From the NCBI GenBank assembly GCA_030490835.1, contig CM059971.1:103048095-103112094 (forward strand): a stretch of 64,000 bases of DNA. Reading direction: 5' to 3'. The notes below the pieces were generated by a model. The model saw only the letters and a list, made by a program, of their open reading frames with translations, did not search any database and was not told where the DNA came from. Position numbers and translations under genes: made by a program. The stretch's first letter is position 1. The number at the start of each line of letters is the position of its first letter. Below are positions 37,424 to 47,774 of this stretch, piece after piece. This DNA is from Annona cherimola. Lineage: Eukaryota > Streptophyta > Magnoliopsida > Magnoliales > Annonaceae.

Positions 37424-38566
37424 CCCAAAGGTAAACTTAAGCTTGATTCGAATTTAATCACAATTTTAAATGTTGGAATGTTGTTTAAAAGTTAAAACAG
37501 AGTTTGAGTCGGAGATTTTACAAACAAAATTACAGTCGGGCTCGAACTGATATTCTCAGTTGGTTCTGTTCCAGTTTTCTCACCCGTGTGACCTTGTCAT
37601 CAGCCGATTTGTGTTGACAACTTTCATCAGTTTCCCATAAATTTCTGCCGAAAAGGCCAAAAGGGAGAAACGCTTCCCAACCGCTCAAGGGACCCTGGTC
37701 GTCGCTAGAAATGGTGGTTAATGCATTTCGTCGAGCACATGCAGTTGAATCGTTGCCCCCGAGCAATCAGCATCAAGAGGGCCAATGGGATTATACAGGC
37801 GGTCTGCTTTATCCATTCACTTGATTTTTCATCAATGAGGCTTGTCCATGGTGGCGGATAGATGCACAGTTCCAAATATAGTGGGGTACATGATGGGATG
37901 GTGAAGTCCGGTGTTTCTTATTGCTAGTTTGGCTTGTATTTGCTTTCTGCTTTATGCATGTGGTAGCAGGAAGGAAGTCCAGTCACAGCACAGTCATTCA
38001 TGAACTCCTTTTAACTTCATTTCTGACATGGGAATTGGCAAGGCCTTACGAAAAGCATATTAAGGAAAGCCAGAAATAAGAACAGGGCTTTCAAGGATTA
38101 CAATTTACAAGATGGGAATAGAAGGATGTCTTTTTGTGTGTGTGTGTGTGTGCGCGCGCTTTTACGAAGTAAATAGATGGATGTCTTAAGCATGAAGTAA
38201 AACAGCCCTCCAGAAGTGTAAATCAAAAGGATGGCAAGCAAAGTTAGCAAATCAGAATCGATGGTTTAAACAGCCAGGAACAAGCTCTAATTGTACAAAA
38301 TCAACACACGAGGGTTCATGAGGAAAAAAAAGGCTTACAAATATATATTGGGAGTCAAGAAAATGTGATTTCATCCATCTACTTCTATGAAAATGGAGTA
38401 CGCCAGCATCAAGAATAAAACAAAGGAAAAAGAAATTGATAGAATTACGTTCCACAAGCAAGCACTGGGGAAGTGCTTGCAGTTAGTTTCAATGATGACA
38501 AACAGCAGACCACGGGTCCGACACAGAAGCACAACAATGGAACCAATTGACGGGGTCCATTGGCCT
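37424..38566. other. Intergenic DNA and Rab gene 3' flank
   Basis: A 78-codon minus-strand open frame at 37530-37766 has fairly balanced composition but no family match that I recognise. 38135-38159 is an alternating TG/CG tract. The last few hundred bases are likely the 3' UTR of the Rab gene. Confidence 0.4.
38135..38159. repeat. (TG)n(CG)n alternating purine-pyrimidine tract
   Basis: About nine TG dinucleotides run directly into CG dinucleotides, giving 25 bases of strict alternation. Confidence 0.9.
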
Positions 38567-40600
38567 CTATGTTGAACAACAAGGCCTATTCAGGCTGGGT
38601 GATGCATCCACGACAATTGTCTTTCCTCCCCTTACGCTTGCCGGGGTAGAATTTTCCTCGGCAAAGAGAGTCTTTTTACTGGCTATTCGGTATATTTCTG
38701 AAAGGGTAATCTGGAAGGCCATTTCTACATTGTTGGCTTCAAGTGCAGAGGTTTCAATGAATGACAGCCCTTCCTTCTCAGCATACCTCTGTGCATCCTC
38801 CGTAGTAATGCCGCGGAGATGTTTCAGATCAATCTTGTTACCAATAAGCATGACCACAGTGTTGGGGTCGGCATGGTCCCGCAGCTCCTTCAACCACCTG
38901 CCTACATTGTTGAAGGTTTTTGGTTTTGTCACATCATAAACTAGGAGAGCCCCTAGTGCACCCCTGTAATATGCATTTGTTATTGCTCTGTAGCGTTCTT
39001 GCCCAGCAGTGTCCCATATTTGTGCTTTGATTATTTTGCCTTCAACCTTAGAAAAAAGAAAACGAAACATGACAACTAAATGCAAATTAGAGGATAGAAT
39101 TTCATGGCAAATAATAATTTTTGAGAAAGAGATGTAATCAAACACCCGGACTTCATATTCTTGGTTGAGTACTATTATATTTAAAGAACGATGATATGGT
39201 CAAAGTAATGATTTGGTGCAGTAACATTATTGATTTGCACAGCCAAAATTAGCAACACTTTCTAGAGAGTCACAGTCCAAAAGATGATCATAGATCTACA
39301 GGGCCTTTTGGCTGCTGTTTGCTAAAGGCTAAATAAATTCATGCTCATCTGTTAAGAAATTGAAATTGTAAAAGATATTTCTATGCTAACGAATAAATTT
39401 TCAACATCATGTGCTTCTGAGGTGGGGTAGTTGAACCAGATTTTGGTTACATCTAAGGGACTTGCTATGGCATTTAGAAAATCAGACATCATCCATTTCT
39501 AACCATGGGATCTCAAAATCTCCCAATGTTCTTCTGATACATTAAGAGCGGAGGAAAAAAAAAAAAAAAAAAACTTGAAGATTACTGTTCTCATTGTATT
39601 TTTCGGAAGATGGTTCGGGTGTGGCTGTAGAGATTAGAGGAGGGGAAAGTTTGGAGCCCTCGAGTGCAAGCAGTGATGGGGAGTTTGGGAGGAACTCCTA
39701 GTTAATTAAGATTCTTTGGACAGGAGAAATTGAATTGCCTGAAAATGTTGGTTTTGGAAAGAGGAAAAGAGACACATGGAGAAATTCCATCACATGAGCT
39801 TCACTATCCTCACGGATGGTGATCGCGTCTTTATAGAAGCGCATTAACCAAGCCATTCTCGTTAACGACTTCGAAACAACCACGAATTGCTGCATGCATT
39901 ACATTCATTTCAGCTACTAAATCTGATAATTTAGGTAAAAAGACTTGCTATAATCAAGAAAAAGAATCTCCAACTACCAAGAAAAAATCTCCAAAAAACT
40001 TTCCTGGCTAACTAATGAATGTGGTATTCGAATTTTCAGCATGGCAATCAACCAAGAGAAAGAGCCGTCGCTGGCAGAAATCATAAGAATGCCTGACTAA
40101 CAAATGCCACGCGAATCAATAAAATAGATGTTCTTCTAATTTGCTGTTGAAAATGGAAGAAAATTCTGTATTGGCCATGCTCCTACAAATCAAAGAAATG
40201 AGTTGGGTTTCGACATCGTAAAAATTCACGAATTTAGATCCGGGGTCAAAGCGACACAGCCACAAATGTATTTCATCAAACACATTCTAAAACAAAAAAC
40301 AGAAAGAAACCGTTTCATTTATCAATAAGAAATAGAGAACGCAGGGCAAAAGATAGAAACCCAAGAAAGATTGAATGCAGGGCAAGAGATAGAAACCCAA
40401 GAAGGATTGTAGAGAGAAAGCGAGAGAGAGACCTGAAGGGAGCGGGTGGCAAATTCGACGCCGATGGTGGATTTGGATTCCAAGAAGAACTCGTTTCTTG
40501 TGAAACGGGAGAGGAGGTTAGACTTGCCAACCCCAGAATCGCCAATTAGCACGATCTTGAAGAGGTAATCGTATTCCTCGTCCAGCCTTCTTGCTCCCAT
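38567..40600 (-). CDS. RABA2: RabA-class (Rab11-like) small GTPase, RABA2 type, 2 exons
   Basis: RabA GTPases direct traffic between the trans-Golgi/recycling endosome, the plasma membrane and the cell plate. Exons on the minus strand are 40600-40433 and 39046-38567 (648 bases, 215 residues), with a single 1386-bp GT-AG intron after residue 56, in phase 0. Nucleotide-binding motifs are all intact: P-loop GDSGVGKS at 20-27, switch I Thr45 in STIGVEF, WDTAGQ at 67-72 with catalytic Gln72, NKID at 126-129 and ETSAL at 154-158. The C-terminus ends CCST, with Cys212 and Cys213 available for double geranylgeranylation. The effector and hypervariable regions ([34 protein letters not shown]) are closest to RABA2, with the Arg-rich [14 protein letters not shown] start. 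RABA1 is the main alternative. No defect is visible. Confidence 0.93.
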
Positions 40601-41547
40601 CTCTTGCTAGAAGATGCCTGGAGAGAGAATTACGAGTAAAAACAGCCAACCCCTTGTTCGGCAACCAGGAATGTGTTTGGACGCGATGCTTTTGGATCCC
40701 CGTCCAAATCTACCGCTGCTGGCTCATGGAATTCAAACCTCACGGTCCTTCAACGGTCTCTTCATTACCGAACGGGATTTGCATTCTCGCATCTTTTTTG
40801 CAGTCGTTGCTTCTTTCCGTGGCAGCGAAAGGATTCAAATTCTATTTCTGTAACCATCATTGACGTTATCTATATCTTTTGGATCATTAGATTTCTCTCC
40901 GTTTTTTCAAAAAGTATTATTATTATTATTTTTTTTTTTCAGAATTCCATGCTAAAAAGTAAACCCGGATGCGTCATGTGTGCCCGAATAGGAATTTGAG
41001 AAGGAAATGTAGGTGCAGGTAGTATTAACATGGGAAGTCTGAAGAGTGAATTCATTGAAAAACACATGATCCCATGATTAATTAAACAAAACAAATGAAC
41101 AATTTTTTTTAATGAAAATGTAGAATCATACATGGATAATCTCCTTAAAGGAGGTGCCCAAAAAGTTCACTTTGATAGTAAACTCATCAGGCGACATTAA
41201 AATACATACGTGAATTGAATCATTGATCCAACCTGATCTCATCCAAAGTCAAAGTTGCGAATCCACGCACCTTTTGGACGGCATTGATTTGCATGCGGTG
41301 CCACTTGAATAGTGAGCAATGGCAAATTGGCAACCGCTGCACCCTGTCACGACTCACGAGCAAGCCCACCTCTGGCCACCGCAACCATGCCACAACACCG
41401 TGACTCTTCCCATCACTCCCCCCGGACCGCCAGCGGGCCCCATAAATTCTAGTCCTATAAAATCCAGAATCCCAAGCCCATTTCCTTGGCTGAGGGCCAT
41501 GAGTGTTGGGTTTTGTTGGCACTTGGCAGGCGAGACAACGCATACGC
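40601..41547. other. Region between the Rab and GDSL-1 starts (divergent promoters)
   Basis: The Rab gene and GDSL-1 are transcribed away from each other from this 947-base interval, so it must hold both promoters. 40914-40940 is a TAT/T-rich microsatellite. The GC-richer part at 41330-41500 precedes GDSL-1. Confidence 0.6.
41456..41463 (+). promoter_or_regulatory. Probable TATA box of GDSL-1
   Basis: TATAAAAT lies 92 bases upstream of the GDSL-1 ATG, a normal spacing for a plant core promoter. Confidence 0.5.
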
Positions 41548-43229
41548 ATGGCTGCAGTTCACAGAATTCGAGCTTGTTCGGTGAAGGCTGTGGAGTACTT
41601 GAGATTTCTCAATCTAGTTTGGGTAGCCATCTTTGTTGGTGGTGTTCGCTCGAGGCCTCAAGTGCCATGCCTCTTCATCTTCGGCGATTCTCTGGTGGAC
41701 AACGGCAACAACAATCGGATGCTGACGCTTGCCAGGGCCAACTACTTGCCCTACGGCGTCGATTTTCCTGCAGGCGTCACCGGCAGATTCAGCAATGGTC
41801 TTACCACTGTTGATGTCCTAGGTTAATTGCTCTGCCCGCCCAAAAGCTCCATCATATTTATGCATGCTTTTTTAAATATTATTTTCTGCAATCTTATTAT
41901 ATATATATATATATATTTCTATATATAATTATGGTTGTGTATCTGCAGCGAAGCTTTTGGGATTTTCTGATAATATTCCGGCGCACGTAGACGTCCGGGG
42001 CCGTGCAATTTTGAGAGGGCTGAATTATGCATCAGGGGCATCTGGCATCAGGCCCGAGACGGGCAGGAACTTGGTAATACGTTTCTTGCTAAACTATCTT
42101 CCTTGACATGTGTGCTGGCCAGTTGCCTAGACGGAATAAAAAAGATAAATAATTTTTAAAATGAAATAAGTGGAATAATGATTAATTAGGTAATGTACGA
42201 AAATGCGACATAATTCCATCAAACATTTTATTATTATTTTTTCAAATCATGCATATGTGGGACATGTATTTGATGAGATGATGTATGTGTTTCAACTTTG
42301 AAGGGCGAACATTCACCGCTGGACCAGCAAATAGAGAGCTTCAGAAGAACTGTGGCGCAGATGCGTAGATACCTGGGTAGAAACACAAATCGAGTGAATC
42401 GGTACCTAAGAAGATGCATATTTTCAGTGGGGATGGGGAGTAACGACTACCTCAATAACTATTTCATGCCTTACTTATACTCGACCAGCTACGATTACAA
42501 CACCGAAACCTACGCTGCTGTCCTTCTTGAAGAGTATTCCCGCCAATTAACGGTGCTTTCTCTCTTTCGATCTGATACTTTTAATTTTTTTTTTTTTTTT
42601 CCTGCAGTTTTGCAAGTAATATCTTAAAAATGCGTAATACGTGCATTAGGAATTGTATGATTTGGGGGCGCGGAAGGTGGTCGTGTGGGGCGTGGGGCGG
42701 ATCGGATGCATACCGTACGAGATCGCGCGGATGCAGAGGAATAACTACGGCAGCGGCGAGCGATGCAACGAAAGGATCAACCGAGCCATTTCTCAGTTCA
42801 ATAAGGGCCTCAAAAAGCTGGTCCGCCGTTTTAACGCCGGCCAACTGCCCGGAGCCAATTTCGTATACGTGAACACCTACCATAGCTCCCAAGATCTCGT
42901 CCGAAATTCTGACTCCCACGGTATAAAATTTATTCCCCGCCATCAATTAGCCAGGGTTAATTAATTGATAATTGAAATTGCGGATGGATGGGATTGATTA
43001 CACAGGGTTCGAGGTGGTAGACAAAGGGTGCTGCGGAGTAGGGAGGAACAACGGCCAGATCACCTGTCTTCCAATGCAGCCACCATGCGATGATCGGGGC
43101 AAGTACATCTTCTGGGACGCGTTTCATCCCACAGAGGCCGCAAACATCATCTTCGCCAATAAATCATACTCTTCCAACTCGCCTTCTGAGGTCTATCCAA
43201 TTAATATACGTCAGCTTGCAATGGCCTAA
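41548..43229 (+). CDS. GDSL esterase/lipase 1, 5 exons
   Basis: A secreted SGNH-type serine hydrolase; plant members act on acyl esters of lipids, cutin or cell-wall polymers, and the substrate here is unknown. Exons 41548-41821, 41949-42073, 42304-42552, 42650-42920 and 43006-43229 total 1143 bases (380 residues), with GT-AG introns and matching phases. An N-terminal hydrophobic stretch at 19-33 (RFLNLVWVAIFVGG) is a signal peptide core. Catalytic blocks are complete: block I FGDSLVDNGNNN with Ser48, block II NYASGASGI, block [14 protein letters not shown] with Gly178 and Asn180, and block V DAFHP with Asp344 and His347. The Cys-rich GCCGVGRNNGQITC segment is typical of the plant family. The ATG at 41548 is the first one in this frame. 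A poly(A)-like AATAAA lies at 43346-43351. Its neighbour at 45142-47664 is a convergent paralogue with the same exon layout. Confidence 0.93.
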
Positions 43230-45141
43230 ACTAGCTCCTTTCTTTTCTTTTTTTAGCAGTACTCCGTTGCAGAATGTTTCAGCAAATTCAAAGGTTATTA
43301 GCTACTTATGTAAGAAACGAATATTATTAGTCTCCCATGATAATTAATAAATTTAAAACAGTAGATTGTACTTGTGATAAAGATGGATTTTGTTCTTTTG
43401 AACTTTTAATTTCAATTTTTTAGCGATTTCAGTAAAGAAAGAAGTATTCTGGGAGCACAAAGGCGAATTAGCTATTGAGCACTGAATATATCCTTGTTGT
43501 ACTCGCTTGTGGAACATTGTTGTGTTGTCGTCGTACATATACATACAGCAGATATAGGTCACGATCGCATCTCCCTCTCAGCTTTTTTTTTTTGAGCAAA
43601 TCTCTCTCTTAGCTTTGTTTAACAAAAAATAATAATAAAATAATTGTACTTATGTTGTTATTGTTGTTTTGAGCATTTGTTCGTTGCAATCTTTTCCGCT
43701 TTAACCCAAGTGATGTACTTTTCTTAAATGGATACCATTGCCGACTAGATTTTTTTTAGGTCATCACGGAGGCTAATGCCTCTTGTTCCATTTTCAAATT
43801 TCAATCTCTTTCACATACATACATACATATATATATATATGAATGATCCTGTTAGATGGAATTAAGTAAATGACGCATTTAGCTTACCTTAAAAATTCAT
43901 TTAAAACATTTTTTTGTTTTTTTATTCATACACTTATTTGTTTAAGTGTATTTAACATATAAACTAAGTTGTGCCATTTTTAAATATATGTATATATTTT
44001 TTTGAAATGTTTAAACATTCACATTCGAAAATGGTAAAACTTAATTTATATAATAAATAACTTAGATAAACAAGTATACGATGAAAAAAATATTTTAAAT
44101 GAATTTTTTAAAATGGGCAAAGTCAGCTATTTGCTTAGCTCGATCTAACAGGATCACTTTTCATATATATATATATATATCGGTGTAACTTCTTGGCCAA
44201 TTAGGTGTTAACAATATATTATATTGGATTTTAATTTACTCATCATAGTGGGCCAACGTGCCAAAATGGAACAGCCCCATCAAAATCTTTTAGAGTATCG
44301 AACCCCATGAAAGTATTTCCATTAACCTCGAAGTTGAAATATTTTGAGTCTCACTGAAATAATTCTTTCGTGAAATCTAAAGTAATCAATTTGTTTATGC
44401 TTTCAACATTATAAATTTAAATCATTTCAAAAAAGTATGTACAGATACACACACATGTTCCTTGAGGTAAGAAATTTAACAGATTTATATGTGGTGTCGA
44501 ATGTTTCTAATGTTATAATTTGTTTTTAAAAACATCTATTTCCTAACTAAAAATGATGAGTAGTTCGGATTTTAATAAAACGCCTTGATGGGGCACAGCA
44601 GCACAAGGAATACATTGCCGCTTATGGGTCAAGTTGAGACGTTTCCAATGAATCATTGCTACGTACATTTATTTTACCAAAGCCCATACAATAGCAATCC
44701 GCTTTTACCAAAAGAAGGTAGAATGACACATACAGGGATCCACCAAAACGTATAATTATTGAATGCAATAGACGGACAAGATTTGCAATCCATGTTTACC
44801 AAAATGATGTTGGAATGCCCAACATCTTCCAGATCATATATATTGGACCACCAACTCTTAAAAAAGAAAACCCAAAGCGGAACTATGATACCCTAGCGCG
44901 TGTATATATATGTGCCCGTGGCACGTAAATGAAAAAGAAGAGATTACAATCTTCCACATATGGCCCGAAAGCATCCAAAGACAAGAAGTAATTGACAAAA
45001 TTTAGTAATTAAGCGGTAGTCTTAATTATTTCATCTCCTTGTCCTACCAACACCCTCATTCGAACATACATTAGTTCCTTTCATATGTATTCATCAGCTT
45101 TAAATATAGCTTGAAGAATCTAACAACGAAAACATCGTCTA
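43230..45141. other. Tail-to-tail spacer between the GDSL genes
   Basis: It contains the 3' UTRs of both genes, a family C MITE at 43846-44157, and AT dinucleotide runs near 43826-43840 and 44163-44180. No gene is visible. Confidence 0.6.
43846..44157. repeat. MITE family C, full-length copy
   Basis: Left end 'gatcctgttagatggaatta' and right end, read in reverse, 'gatcctgttagatcgagcta' are inverted repeats. The inner arms ('aagtgtatttaacatataaa' and its inverse) also pair, so the whole 312-base element is close to a perfect palindrome able to form one long hairpin. Other copies: 17558-17735 (deleted), 51066-51473, and an end fragment at 29236-29306. Confidence 0.8.
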
Positions 45142-47664
45142 CTACTCGTTTGGCTGAAGATCAAGAGCTGCAAGTTGCTGAATGTTCATGGGATGAGCAA
45201 CATCAAGGCCCCCACTGAAGGCCTTCCTTCCCATTATCACGTTCACCGCTTCCGTTGGGTGGAATGCGTCCCAGAACACGTACTGGTTTCTGTTTGCACA
45301 CGGCATCTGAAATGGAAGGCACGTGATCTGCCCTCGGTTGCGTCCAATGCCACAACAGCCACGATCCACGACCGAGAATCCTTCAAACATAAAGCAAAAT
45401 TATCAAAACTACTACAAATCTTCCACATACACAGCTAATTACAGAACATGACTAATTTTGAGTAGTCCATTTAATTTAATTACCATATTGTCCGGGATTG
45501 CGGACGATGTCCATGAACATATGAAAGATGTCAACGTGTATGAATTTTGCGCCGGGAAGATTGGTATTAAGGTTATTGACCATAGTCTTCAGGTTATTGT
45601 TGAAGAGAAGAACCACGTTATCAACCGAGTCGGAGCAGCGACTGTTGGGGCTCTGCGAAAGCACGCTTGGGATGCATCCCAACGATCCAACCCCAGAAAT
45701 CACGATTTTCCTTGCTCCCAGATTGTACAAACTCTGTAAGAGATTAAAATACCAGCTCAAAAGCGCTTTTTTTTTTTTTTTTAAACGAGACATTGAAAAT
45801 GATTACATAAGCACTCTCGCGGGACTCAGACAAACATGTGATAGATACTCCGAACATGGGGAAAAAAGAAGGAAGGAAGAAAGGGGGAAAAAAAAAGAGA
45901 AAAAGAAAAATTCTGTGCGAGTACGACTTACATTGAGTTGGCGAGTGTACTGTTGAATCAAGAGATTGGCGTATTCCTGGGGGTTGTATTGATTGCGGGT
46001 ATTGTAGGTGGACATCATGTAGTTGTTAAGGTAGTCATTGCTCCCCATCCCCACGAAGAATATGCATTTGGCTATCGACTGAGCTGCCTCGTCAGCCCCC
46101 GATCGGTCCGTGATCTGATCCAGCGTGTCCTCGAAATTCTTTATCTGCTGATTGAATGGAATGCGGCTGACCTGCATTATTGCATACCTTTCCTCTATGG
46201 ATCAGCAGCTCAACCTCCAAAATCAACCGTTGCATACAGTGCCAAAGATCGATCTAGGCTGTTCGTTTATTTACAAGCTGCTAGTGAGTATCACCACTGG
46301 GAGTTCGATTCCTTTCGGTGATCCGTACGACTGCTAGGGTTGGTCAGGCTTTGGTGCCGCGGGCACTTTACCCAAGCACAAGGGGGCTTCTACTTTCTAG
46401 TACTGACTCTACCGACCAAGATCTTGATTTATGCTCTGCCAGAGTACGGCTATCACACTCAGGTAGTGGGTTTTGTTGTGTTGTAAAAAAGAAGCGCATT
46501 TCAATTAAAAAGAAGAAAAAAAAAAAACAGGTGCATTGTTGAATTTTGTTTCTATGCACTCGCATTTAGTTTTAGTGCACTTAGGTGCAAATGCTTATTT
46601 TTTAATATTTTTTTATACAACTGTTAATCTAGGTGTATTTAACATGTGTCTCAATTTTTACCATTTTTGAATATTTAGATTTTTAAAAATTAGTGGTATG
46701 TTAGTTCTAAAATACTACTGATTTTTAAAAATTCAAAATAAATATTTAAAAATTTTCAAAAAAGATAAAAATCGATACACATGTTAAATAAATTTAGATT
46801 AACAGTTGTATAAAAAATTTAAAAAAAAACACATATATAAAATGGGTATTTGTACCTATGTGCATCGAAACTAAGTGCACCCGAGTGCGTAGGATCAATT
46901 TCCCTCATTGTTCACATAGAACCGAACTTGCTTAAGTGGGTCTCACTTCGCACCATTTTAGGCAATCAATTTCAATCATTTTCTTAGTTACTTTTATTTA
47001 ATGAGTCGATACTCATTCTAAAAATTATACTTATTTCGTGGCCCAAGCATATAAACTTTTAAATTCAGTTAATGTTTTCAAAATGAAATACAATATTTTA
47101 AGTAGAATGGTTGAAATATATCCCCAAACGATGCAAATGTGGCCACTTGAACCGGTTCAACCCGCAAATACTCCCCAAAAAAGAGACCCAAATGCTGAGA
47201 AAGCTTACGAAATTTCTTCCTGTGATGTCTAAGATTCCAGCTGCGGCCGATGCGTAGTTGACTCCATGAAGCGCGTCATCTCCGGAAATCTCCGAGTAGG
47301 GTGGTATCAATGGAAGCCCCAGAAGTCGAGCTGCACGCCATGCAACAAACACATAATTTATTTAGGATTTGATGGATTGAAGGAAAAGCAACAGCATGCA
47401 TGCAGAGATGCGTGAGAGCAGACCAATGACGTCGACAATGGTGTAGCCGTTAGAGAAGCGTCCGGTCGGGCCGCCAGCGAAGTCGATGCCGTAGGGGTAG
47501 TAGTTGGCCTTAGCGAAGGATGGGAGGTCGTTGTTGTTGCCATTGTCTATGAGGGAGTCTCCGAATATGAACATGGCCGGGACTAGCTCTTGCGTGCCAC
47601 TAGTCCCATGATCCACGGGCATGCACAGGAAGAAAAGAAGAGAAGTGTACAGAAGTCTAGCCAT
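45142..47664 (-). CDS. GDSL esterase/lipase 2, 5 exons
   Basis: A secreted SGNH-type hydrolase, paralogous to GDSL-1. Exons on the minus strand: 47664-47424, 47330-47209, 46171-45932, 45733-45484, 45380-45142 (1092 bases, 363 residues), with GT-AG introns whose positions and phases are the same as in GDSL-1. The start [17 protein letters not shown] is a short signal peptide. Catalytic elements are present: [12 protein letters not shown] with Ser37, block [11 protein letters not shown], block [14 protein letters not shown] with Gly164 and Asn166, and DAFHP with Asp322 and His325. The shared Cys-rich [14 protein letters not shown] precedes block V. Intron 2 has grown to 1037 bases (230 in GDSL-1) through a family B MITE and a possible SINE. 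Substrate unknown. Confidence 0.93.
46200..46530 (+). mobile_element. Possible tRNA-derived SINE in GDSL-2 intron 2
   Basis: 46305-46314 reads GTTCGATTCC, a good match to a tRNA B box (positions approximate). The stretch from about 46200 is GC-richer than the rest of the intron, and it ends near 46530 in an A-rich tail (aaaaagaagaaaaaaaaaaa). I could not identify a convincing A box or target duplication, so this is tentative. Confidence 0.35.
46553..46900. repeat. MITE family B, copy in GDSL-2 intron 2
   Basis: Left end 'tatgcactcgcatttagttt' plus 'gtgcacttaggtgcaaatgc'; right end, read in reverse, 'ctacgcactcgggtgcactt' plus 'gtgcacataggtacaaat'. The inverted ends are about 50 bases, the clearest of the family. 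Confidence 0.8.
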
Positions 47665-47763
47665 ATTTACTTGCGTTGCGGTTGCCTAAGCCAGAGAGAC
47701 AACAAGTTTGGTAGCTAGAGTGTTGGAAATTGGAATCGAGGAAAGTACAAGAGCGTCTAGGGG

Positions 47764-47772
47764 TTTTTAATA
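47764..47772 (-). promoter_or_regulatory. Probable TATA box of GDSL-2
   Basis: On the minus strand the sequence reads CTATTAAAAA about 105 bases upstream of the ATG at 47664. No better TATA-like sequence lies nearby. Confidence 0.4.
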
Positions 47773-47774
47773 GG

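Noticed and set aside
37530..37766. 78-codon minus-strand open frame
   Set aside because: Composition is balanced but there is no motif, and the neighbouring DNA offers no matching exon. I cannot support it as a gene.
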